DNA of 5,607 bases from Eubacteriales bacterium. GTDB taxonomy: Bacteria; Bacillota; Clostridia; Acetivibrionales; STF1-152. A program made the position numbers and the translations under genes. The DNA lies in NCBI GenBank assembly GCA_028703215.1, contig JAQVNH010000086.1, forward strand, positions 1-5,607, read 5' to 3'. The notes below the pieces were generated by a model. It was given only the letters and a program-made list of their open reading frames with translations, ran no database searches and was not told where the DNA came from. Below are positions 1 to 4,342 of the stretch, one piece after another. Within the stretch, counting starts at the first letter, position 1, and each line of letters begins with the position of its first letter.

Positions 1-33
1 AAAAGGACATTGCGGAGATACCGGCAAATGTCC
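1..33 (-). terminator. Candidate intrinsic terminator of mecA, embedded in the lon coding end
   Basis: Read on the minus strand, downstream of the mecA stop, bases 33 to 5 can fold into a long hairpin. GGACA (5-9) pairs with TGTCC (29-33), TTG (10-12) with CAA (25-27), and CGG (13-15) with CCG (21-23). The loop is five bases, with single-base bulges at 24 and 28. On the minus strand the stem is followed directly by TTTT (bases 4-1), where the window ends, so the rest of any U-tract is unseen. It sits about 80 bases past the mecA stop, a sensible place for its 3' end. The same bases encode conserved Lon residues, so chance pairing is possible. Confidence 0.42.
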
Positions 34-107
34 GTAAAAATCTGGAATTTATTTTTGTTTCAGACATGGATTCTGTGCTAAGAACCTCTCTTGTGAATTG
101 CGAATGA
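1..107 (+). CDS. lon: Lon ATP-dependent protease, C-terminal end only (partial)
   Basis: The frame is open from the left edge (first complete codon at base 3) and ends at TGA 105-107, giving 34 residues that begin KDIAEIPANVRKNLEF and continue through VSDMDSVLRTSL. This matches the extreme C-terminus of Lon proteases: the 'KD(I/L)xxIPxxV' segment, then a short strand, then a helix of the type 'V(x)xMDxVLxxAL'. Lon is a cytoplasmic AAA+ serine protease that unfolds and degrades damaged and some regulatory proteins. The Ser-Lys catalytic dyad and the ATPase domain lie upstream, outside the window, so the assignment rests on this tail alone. The gene converges on mecA with only three bases between the stop codons. 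No independent terminator lies between them, so lon transcripts must end inside or beyond the antisense strand of mecA. A related S16-family protease such as LonB is a less likely alternative. Confidence 0.8.
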   Translation, partial: KDIAEIPANVRKNLEFIFVSDMDSVLRTSLVNCE

Positions 108-110
108 CAG

Positions 111-737
111 TTACTTGAAATGCTTGATAATCGTGGGGATGGCATCATCCTTTATGATCAGTGTGCCGTATTCATTAAGGTATCCTTCATAGAATACTGA
201 AGAACTTGTTTTTAGAGCATATTCCTCGAGTATTCCCATCAAAGCGACTACATTTACAGATGAAAATTTTTCTTTGCCAAGGACAAGATAATACTTGCCG
301 TTATTGCCGTATAGCGAGCTTTTACCCTTGAAGACAGCCGAGAGTTTATCGCAAAGAAGGCACATATCGTCGAAAGATTCGGTGTAATATACCAATGAGG
401 CGCGCAGGATCTTCCCGGCAAGCGCCGCTTTAGACTTTGACTTTCCCGATTTGCTCTTGATGAGTTTTTGAAGCGAGTCAAAATCGCTTTTGTCGTCAAG
501 CCTGGTGATAGTTATGACAAAGCCGTCATACTCTTCTGTTGAAGGCTCGATAACTACCTGAGATTCAGATACTGAAAAACCAAGCTCCATTTCCGCCTGC
601 TCGATCATGTCGAAAAAAAGCTCCTTGGCTTCAGGTGAATTATATGTAAGAGAGTCAAGGTCGATATCTCTTTCCTCAAGATCGCTTGGGGTAATGGTCA
701 CTTTTATGACATTTTCACTTAATTTTTCTATTTCCAT
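111..737 (-). CDS. mecA: MecA family adaptor protein for ClpC-dependent proteolysis
   Basis: The gene encodes 208 residues, close to the roughly 218 of Bacillus subtilis MecA. Family knowledge: MecA binds substrates with its N-terminal domain and the ClpC unfoldase with its C-terminal domain, activating ClpC and delivering proteins (ComK in Bacillus) to ClpCP in the cytosol. The sequence shows the family start MEIEKLSENVIKV, an N-terminal domain to about residue 80 (including YNSPEAKELFFDMIEQA at 32-48 and the strand FVITITRL at 73-80), a short linker, and a C-terminal domain from about 106. That domain has ASLVYYTESFDDMCLL, LYGNNGKYYLVL and the family-typical ending LNEYGTLIIKDDAIPTIIKHFK. 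The linker (about 83-105) is Lys/Ser rich (K94 to K103) instead of acidic as in Bacillus. The start at 737 is preferred over an upstream ATG at 764 because a GGAGGT site sits five bases before it and homology begins there. It is transcribed convergently with lon and divergently from the maf-mre operon. Competence control cannot be inferred; general ClpC adaptor work is the safer role. Confidence 0.9.
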   Translation of the reverse strand: MEIEKLSENVIKVTITPSDLEERDIDLDSLTYNSPEAKELFFDMIEQAEMELGFSVSESQVVIEPSTEEYDGFVITITRLDDKSDFDSLQKLIKSKSGKSKSKAALAGKILRASLVYYTESFDDMCLLCDKLSAVFKGKSSLYGNNGKYYLVLGKEKFSSVNVVALMGILEEYALKTSSSVFYEGYLNEYGTLIIKDDAIPTIIKHFK

Positions 738-742
738 TAAAT

Positions 743-748
743 ACCTCC
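743..748 (-). promoter_or_regulatory. Ribosome binding site deciding the mecA start
   Basis: On the minus strand this reads GGAGGT, five bases ahead of the ATG at 737. It supports the shorter start MEIEKL. A longer reading from 764 would place this site inside the coding region and add nine residues, MLKKKRRYL, that do not resemble MecA. Confidence 0.85.
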
Positions 749-769
749 GCTTTTTCTTAAGCATTTAAG

Positions 770-798
770 ATAATAACATTAAAAGAACGGCAATACAA
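770..798 (-). promoter_or_regulatory. Candidate sigma-A promoter of mecA
   Basis: On the minus strand a TTGTAT -35-like box (793-798) is followed after 17 bases by a TATTAT -10 box (770-775). The -10 carries an upstream TGT that makes it an extended -10 (TGn before the hexamer). The predicted transcription start is near base 763, giving a leader of about 26 bases with the GGAGGT site. A perfect TTGACA lies slightly upstream at 803-808 on the same strand but has no good -10 at the correct spacing. A small inverted repeat, TCTTAA/TTAAGA (755-760 with 765-770), overlaps the predicted start point. Confidence 0.55.
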
Positions 799-865
799 CC
801 CTTGTCAATCAAATAATTCAAGCCAGATCTGAAAATAATCTGCTGCCGCCCCCGGTAAAACTTAT

Positions 866-894
866 TTTATTATTTATGCTCATTGTAGTATAAT
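866..894 (+). promoter_or_regulatory. Candidate sigma-A promoter of the DUF4321-maf-mreBCD-PBP2 operon
   Basis: A perfect TATAAT -10 hexamer occupies 889-894. Seventeen bases upstream is only a weak -35 match, TTTATT (866-871), and the bases before the -10 (TAG) miss the extended TG motif. Transcription would start near 901, leaving a leader of about 80 bases. The surroundings are A/T-rich, so a chance TATAAT is possible. It is nevertheless the best plus-strand candidate I see in this divergent intergenic region. Confidence 0.45.
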
Positions 895-900
895 AATATT

Positions 901-922
901 CAAGCTGGTTCAGCCTTGTTTT
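901..922 (+). other. Small leader hairpin followed by four T residues
   Basis: CAAGCTG (901-907) pairs with CAGC-TTG (911-918, base 915 bulged) around a GTT loop and is followed by TTTT (919-922). It lies at the predicted 5' end of the operon transcript. The first five bases, CAAGC, could pair instead with GCTTG at 923-927 or at 938-942. It may be a weak attenuator, a 5' stabilising stem or chance. It matches no riboswitch class that I recognise. Confidence 0.2.
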
Positions 923-981
923 GCTTGAGCCGGCGGCGCTTGCCCGAAAAGAACTGATTAGTTGTACGCTAAGGAGTAGCC

Positions 982-1257
982 ATGAAAAAAAACAGACATT
1001 TGTGGCTGGTAGTCCTTATGGTTGTGCTTGCGGCAATCATTGGGGGATTTATTGGAGAGTATCTCGCGCAATATCCTTTTTTCAAGTGGATGAGCTTCGG
1101 TGCCGATAACGGATACAGGGAAATTATGGACATCGACCTTAGGCCGCTTCTTGACACAAGAGTATTAAGTTTTGGTTTCAGTCTTGCGCTTAGGATCAAT
1201 GCCGGCAGTGTAATCGCGATGATCATTGCGATAATCATTTTCGGCAGAAGAAAATAA
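982..1257 (+). CDS. DUF4321 small membrane protein
   Basis: The gene encodes 91 residues matching the length and pattern of the DUF4321 family of Clostridia, whose function is unknown. It has a basic N-terminus (MKKNRH), a hydrophobic helix at about 8-27 ending in a GGFIGEYLA motif, and a loop of about 40 residues (PFFKWMSFG, then DIDLRPLLDTRVLSFGF). A second helix spans about 73-88, followed by a basic tail RRK. The positive-inside rule predicts both ends in the cytoplasm and the loop outside. The start is supported by AAGGAG (971-976) five bases upstream. It is the first gene of the operon, 28 bases ahead of maf and in the same direction as mreBCD and PBP2, suggesting a role near the cell-elongation machinery. 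That role is inference from context only. The family assignment is from recalled pattern similarity. Confidence 0.8.
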   Translation: MKKNRHLWLVVLMVVLAAIIGGFIGEYLAQYPFFKWMSFGADNGYREIMDIDLRPLLDTRVLSFGFSLALRINAGSVIAMIIAIIIFGRRK

Positions 1258-1270
1258 GCATTTCATCTGC

Positions 1271-1276
1271 GGAGGA
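1271..1276 (+). promoter_or_regulatory. Ribosome binding site supporting a TTG start for maf
   Basis: GGAGGA lies nine bases before TTG at 1286-1288. No in-frame ATG precedes the conserved N-terminus, so this site decides the unusual start codon. Confidence 0.75.
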
Positions 1277-1285
1277 ATCATAAAA

Positions 1286-1885
1286 TTGAGAAAAATCGTG
1301 CTTGCGTCTGCTTCACCAAGACGGGCAGCTTTGATGAAACAGATCGGGATAGAATTTGAGATTGCCATTCCGGAAATTAATGAAGATTTGAACATCGATA
1401 ACGAGCCGGTTGAGGTCGTACAGAAGATTTCGAGGTCAAAGGCCGAGGATATCGCGCATCGGACCGGCGAGGACGCCGTGATAATAGCCGCAGATACCGT
1501 AGTCGTATGTGACGGCAGGATACTGGGCAAACCCGCAGATGCCTGTGAGGCTGAGGAAATGCTTCGTCTTCTGGAGGGTCGGAAACACGAGGTGATAACA
1601 GGTTTTACTATCATTGACAACAGCAAAGACAAGAGGATCATCACTTCATATGAAGTGACCGGCGTAAAAATGAGAAAGCTCGACGACATAGAGATACAGG
1701 CTTATCTGAATACGGGCGAACCGTTTGACAAAGCCGGCGCATATGCGATACAGGGAGTTGGCGCTTTGCTGGTTGATGAAATTAAAGGTTGCTATTTTAA
1801 TGTAATGGGTTTTCCGCTTTCAAAAATAGCGCATGTGCTTGAAGGAATCGGCATCAGCTTGCTCAGGATGCAGGCAAATTTGTGA
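1286..1885 (+). CDS. maf: Maf family nucleoside triphosphate pyrophosphatase
   Basis: The gene encodes 199 residues, normal for Maf. The family hydrolyses nucleoside triphosphates to monophosphates and pyrophosphate in the cytoplasm. The YhdE/Bsu-Maf branch prefers dTTP and UTP and may remove modified nucleotides; overproduction in Bacillus blocks septation. The sequence shows the N-terminal phosphate-binding signature SASPRR (8-13), KA at 52-53, AADTVV (68-73) with Asp70 as the expected catalytic acidic residue, GKP (81-83), HEVITGF (101-107), and the EPFDKAGAYAIQG block (145-157). It ends with GCYFNVMGFPL (168-178). The DKAG/IQG pattern favours the dTTP/UTP subfamily over the m7GTP subfamily. 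The TTG start at 1286 has a GGAGGA site and begins directly at the conserved MRKIVLASASPRR. It is 28 bases after the DUF4321 gene and 29 bases before mreB. In Bacillus radC lies between maf and mreB; here there is no room for it. Confidence 0.95.
   Translation: MRKIVLASASPRRAALMKQIGIEFEIAIPEINEDLNIDNEPVEVVQKISRSKAEDIAHRTGEDAVIIAADTVVVCDGRILGKPADACEAEEMLRLLEGRKHEVITGFTIIDNSKDKRIITSYEVTGVKMRKLDDIEIQAYLNTGEPFDKAGAYAIQGVGALLVDEIKGCYFNVMGFPLSKIAHVLEGIGISLLRMQANL
1773..1801 (+). promoter_or_regulatory. Possible weak internal promoter for mreB, inside maf
   Basis: TTGATG (1773-1778, four of six bases matching TTGACA) is followed after 17 bases by TTTAAT (1796-1801, five of six matching TATAAT, but missing the critical second-position A). 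It lies inside the maf coding region about 115 bases upstream of mreB and could give extra mreBCD transcription. Matches this good occur by chance in such sequence. Confidence 0.18.
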
Positions 1886-1914
1886 CCTGTAAAAGGTAAA
1901 ACGGAGGCTGAAAG

Positions 1915-2931
1915 ATGGGGATATTTTCAAAATACATCGGAATTGATCTGGGGACGGCAAATACTCTTGTGCATGTGAAGGGGAAAGGCATTGTTCTCAG
2001 AGAGCCATCGGTAGTTGCAATAAATAAAAAAACAGGCACGACCCTCGCAGTTGGAGACTCCGCAAAAGAAATGATAGGAAGGACGCCCGGGGATATCGTT
2101 GCGATAAGGCCGATGAGGGGCGGAGTCATAGCGGATTTTGATGTTACGCAAAGCATGCTTAAATATTTTATAAAAAAAGCATTGAACGGCAACAGGTTTA
2201 GCAGGCCAAAGGTGGTTATCTGTGTTCCATCCGGTGTCACGGAGGTCGAAAGGCGCGCTGTTGAGGAAGCGACTCGCGAAGCCGGCGCGAAGGAAGCATA
2301 TCTTATTGAGGAGCCAATGGCTGCCGCAATCGGAGCCAATTTGCCGGTAGAGGAACCCACAGGGAGCATGGTTGTGGATGTGGGCGGAGGCACGAGCGAA
2401 GTTGCCGTCATATCACTGGGCGGAATAGTGGAAAGCAAGTCGCTTAGAATAGCGGGCGACCAGTTTGATGACGACATCGCCCGATTCATAAAAAAAGAAA
2501 ACAATCTTATGATAGGCGAAAGAACGGCAGAACATATTAAATTAACGGTCGGAGCGGCATATCCAATATCGAACAGGGAAGTTGTCGAGGTTAGAGGAAG
2601 AGATCTGCTGACCGGTCTGCCCAAGAATATAACCATCAGTTCATCCGAGGTTGCCGAAGCTCTTAAGGAGTCGATTTCGGCAATACTGGATGCAATCAAG
2701 CAAACACTTGAGCAGACTTCTCCGGAGCTTGCTTCCGACATCATGGTCAAGGGTATTATGCTTACAGGCGGGGGAGCTCTTTTAAGAGGGTTTGACAAGG
2801 TAATAATGAAGGAGACCGGCATACCGGTCTTTATAGCCGAAAATCCTCTCGATTGCGTGGCAATAGGCGCCGGCAAGGTTCTTGAGAGGATAGACATTCT
2901 GAGGAAAGTCCTTGTGGTTTCAAAAAGATAG
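1915..2931 (+). CDS. mreB: MreB rod-shape-determining actin homologue
   Basis: The gene encodes 338 residues, typical MreB length. It forms membrane-bound antiparallel filaments on the inner face of the cytoplasmic membrane and steers the elongasome around the cell. Actin-fold motifs are in order: phosphate 1 DLGTANT (11-17), PSVVAI (31-36), the strand VVICVPSGVTEVERRAVEEA (100-119), connect 1 EEPMAAAIGA (132-141) with Glu133 the likely catalytic glutamate, phosphate 2 DVGGGTSEVAV (155-165), adenosine motif LTGGGALLRG (283-292), and connect 2 DCVAIGAGKVLE (313-324). The short N-terminal MGIFSKY resembles the membrane-proximal start of Gram-positive MreBs. The ATG at 1915 has GGAGG (1903-1907) seven bases upstream. 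The gene lies 29 bases after maf and 18 before mreC. A paralogue (Mbl or MreBH) is a theoretical alternative, but the flanking mreC and mreD identify it as mreB. A hairpin sits near codon 300. Confidence 0.97.
   Translation: MGIFSKYIGIDLGTANTLVHVKGKGIVLREPSVVAINKKTGTTLAVGDSAKEMIGRTPGDIVAIRPMRGGVIADFDVTQSMLKYFIKKALNGNRFSRPKVVICVPSGVTEVERRAVEEATREAGAKEAYLIEEPMAAAIGANLPVEEPTGSMVVDVGGGTSEVAVISLGGIVESKSLRIAGDQFDDDIARFIKKENNLMIGERTAEHIKLTVGAAYPISNREVVEVRGRDLLTGLPKNITISSSEVAEALKESISAILDAIKQTLEQTSPELASDIMVKGIMLTGGGALLRGFDKVIMKETGIPVFIAENPLDCVAIGAGKVLERIDILRKVLVVSKR
2811..2832 (+). repeat. Perfect inverted repeat (terminator-like hairpin) inside mreB
   Basis: AGACCGG (2813-2819) and CCGGTCT (2824-2830) form a perfect seven-base stem around a CATA loop. 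Two further G-U pairs (2811-2812 with 2831-2832) can extend it, and it is followed by a short TTTAT. It encodes the conserved ETGIPVF segment of MreB. It could cause pausing or partial termination before mreC, or be a codon-level coincidence. The T-run is too weak for a confident terminator. Confidence 0.4.
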
Positions 2932-2935
2932 CGCC

Positions 2936-2941
2936 GGGGAG
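2936..2941 (+). promoter_or_regulatory. Ribosome binding site supporting a TTG start for mreC
   Basis: GGGGAG lies eight bases ahead of TTG at 2950-2952, within the 18-base gap after the mreB stop. The next in-frame ATG falls inside the membrane helix, so the TTG start is well supported. It is weaker than the GGAGG site of mreB. Confidence 0.65.
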
Positions 2942-2949
2942 TATTAAAA

Positions 2950-3810
2950 TTGCGTAACCTTTTCAAAAAAAAAGGATTTGTTCTGATATTAGTCACAGTT
3001 GTTCTCATAATGGTAATTGGCATAGCTTCTTCATTCAAGAGCACATCGGGGTTTTTGGGGAGCATTTTCAGCGTGCCCCTCACGCCGGTGCAGAAGTTTT
3101 TTACATCTGTCGGTCAGAAGGTCGATGATTTTATATCTTTTTTCAAAGATCCGAAGGCGATCAAGGATGAAAACGAGGCGCTTAAAATAATCGTTGCGCA
3201 GCTTCAGGATGAAAACAGAGAGCTCGAAAGTCTTAGAAATAAAAACGAGGAGCTCAGAAACGCCCTCAATCTCAAGAAATTATTTGCGGATTATGTGATT
3301 ATAGGCGCAAATGTAATAGCAAAGGATCCCGGAAATTGGTTTGATGTTTTCAAGGTGGATGTGGGTAGCAGGGACAAAGTCCAAATAAACCAGCCGGTCG
3401 TCAGCAGCGCGACAGGGCTTGTCGGAAGAGTTCTTGAGGTTCAGCTGACATCCTCGAAAATACTGGCGATAATAGACGAGGACAGCGTAGTAGACGGCTG
3501 GATAGAAAAAGAAAACGGAGGCAGTGTACGAGTATCGGGAGATTTGAGCCTTACAGACAGCGGTCTTTGCAATATGGATTATATACCGCTGAGTGTAGAT
3601 GTGAGCGTGGGAGACGTAATCGAAACTTCCGGACTTGGCGGACTATATCCTAAAGGCATAATTATCGGAACTGTCGCAGAAATAAAAAATTCGGATGACG
3701 AATACGGTAGATACGCAATCATTAAACCTGCGGTTGACTTCAAAAAGCTTCAGGAAGTATTCGTACTGACGAGAAACGAAGAAGCGGAAGGTGAACCCGG
3801 TGAAAATTAA
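2950..3810 (+). CDS. mreC: MreC rod-shape-determining protein
   Basis: The gene encodes 286 residues of normal MreC layout. It is a bitopic membrane protein that links the cytoplasmic MreB filament to MreD and the extracellular wall synthases and activates PBP2. A short basic cytoplasmic tail (MRNLFKKK) precedes one membrane helix at about 10-29. A linker with PVQKFF (46-51) leads to a dimerising coiled coil at about 66-112 (heptads through ENEALKIIVAQLQDENRELE and RNKNEELRNAL). The extracytoplasmic beta-barrel domain spans about 113-275, with VIAKDPGNWFDVFKVDVGS (122-140), VVSSATGLVGRVLEV (150-164), SGLGGLYPKGIIIGTV (227-242) and the C-terminal strand LQEVFVL (267-273). An acidic tail EEAEGEPGEN ends the protein. 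The start is TTG with a GGGGAG site eight bases upstream. A run of nine A bases (2965-2973) encodes the Lys6-Lys8 stretch. The 3' end overlaps mreD. Confidence 0.95.
   Translation: MRNLFKKKGFVLILVTVVLIMVIGIASSFKSTSGFLGSIFSVPLTPVQKFFTSVGQKVDDFISFFKDPKAIKDENEALKIIVAQLQDENRELESLRNKNEELRNALNLKKLFADYVIIGANVIAKDPGNWFDVFKVDVGSRDKVQINQPVVSSATGLVGRVLEVQLTSSKILAIIDEDSVVDGWIEKENGGSVRVSGDLSLTDSGLCNMDYIPLSVDVSVGDVIETSGLGGLYPKGIIIGTVAEIKNSDDEYGRYAIIKPAVDFKKLQEVFVLTRNEEAEGEPGEN
2965..2973 (+). repeat. A9 homopolymer early in mreC
   Basis: Nine consecutive A bases cover codons 6-8 (three AAA lysine codons) just before the membrane helix. Such runs are prone to replication or RNA polymerase slippage, and a one-base change would frameshift mreC at once. 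Nothing in this single sequence shows that slippage happens. Confidence 0.9.
3789..3794 (+). promoter_or_regulatory. Ribosome binding site inside the mreC end, deciding the mreD start
   Basis: AGGTGA matches the 3' half of the ideal AAGGAGGTGA sequence and lies five bases before GTG at 3800. This favours the start MKIKAAFYS over the earlier in-frame GTG at 3791, which overlaps the site itself and has no spaced Shine-Dalgarno sequence. Confidence 0.5.
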
Positions 3811-4315
3811 GGCGGCGTTTTATTCCTGCTGCATTCTGATGCTTATAGTTATTCAGACGACTTTCCCGGAATATGCAAAAATATTCGGAGTCAAGCCAAA
3901 CCTGATACTTGTTTTCACGATTTGCGCTGCACTTTTGGATGGCAGTACAGTCGGTGCGATCATCGGGGGCGGAGCAGGCCTCGCTATGGATCTTTTATCA
4001 GGCAAGCTGATAGGTTTAACAGCTCTTCTTGGCATGTATGCCGGTGTTGTGACCGGACTGGCGAATAAAAGGATATTCAGGAACAATATATTTGTGCTCC
4101 TTATCTCTGTATTTGCCACATCCGTTTTTTATGAGGGGCTTGTGCTCTTTTTAAATGTTTTCTTTAAAACAGGCATCGCATCTTTAACGATTGAGCCTCT
4201 TATCGGGACGATACTGCCGGAAGCCTTGTACAACTGCATCGTTTCACTTGTCATATATTGGTTTGTATCAGCGGTTGTCAGAAAGATCGAATTAAAAACG
4301 GGTATTCAAAGATAA
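3800..4315 (+). CDS. mreD: MreD rod-shape-determining membrane protein
   Basis: The gene encodes 171 very hydrophobic residues, normal MreD size. MreD is an integral membrane partner of MreC that modulates PBP2-RodA activity. Membrane segments are predicted at about 5-23, 34-48, 50-67, 70-88, 97-122 and 139-160. The family signature is clear: PNLILVFTICAALLDG (33-48), then GAIIGGGAGLAMDLLSG (52-68), an aspartate-containing helix start, and IGLTALLGMYAGVVTG (71-86). A basic tail after the last helix (RKIELKTGIQR) fits a cytoplasmic C-terminus. The GTG at 3800 is chosen because AGGTGA lies five bases upstream; starting at GTG 3791 would add MNP. The gene overlaps the last 11 bases of mreC (20 bases if 3791 is used), implying translational coupling. 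PBP2 follows after 27 bases. Confidence 0.92.
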   Translation: MKIKAAFYSCCILMLIVIQTTFPEYAKIFGVKPNLILVFTICAALLDGSTVGAIIGGGAGLAMDLLSGKLIGLTALLGMYAGVVTGLANKRIFRNNIFVLLISVFATSVFYEGLVLFLNVFFKTGIASLTIEPLIGTILPEALYNCIVSLVIYWFVSAVVRKIELKTGIQR

Positions 4316-4342
4316 TTCGCACACGCAAAAGGAATTGAAACA

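Noticed and set aside
137..153. GGATG-GCAT-CATCC hairpin followed by TTT, considered as the lon terminator
   Set aside because: The stem is only five pairs and the T-run is broken after three bases, inside mecA code. It is too weak to call.
254..499. An 81-codon minus-strand frame within mecA
   Set aside because: It is an out-of-frame shadow of mecA on the same strand, with no domain and no ribosome binding site.
803..808. Perfect minus-strand TTGACA upstream of mecA
   Set aside because: No acceptable -10 lies 16-18 bases downstream. The TTGTAT/TATTAT pair nearby fits much better.
921..1109. A 62-codon plus-strand frame overlapping the DUF4321 gene
   Set aside because: It is out of frame with the DUF4321 gene, which has a proper AAGGAG site and membrane topology. 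This frame has neither.
1165..1689. A 174-codon open frame antisense to maf
   Set aside because: It has serine-rich low-complexity sequence opposite a highly conserved gene, with no ribosome binding site or family resemblance.
1863..3083. A 406-codon open frame antisense to mreB
   Set aside because: It is a shadow of mreB, whose codon use leaves few stops on the other strand. The translation is low-complexity (Ser/Thr/Pro/Leu-rich), has no recognisable domain, and lies opposite an unmistakable MreB.
4316..4342. Possible terminator or promoter between mreD and PBP2
   Set aside because: The 27-base gap holds only an AAAGGA ribosome binding site. I see no stem-loop or promoter pair, so the genes read as one operon.
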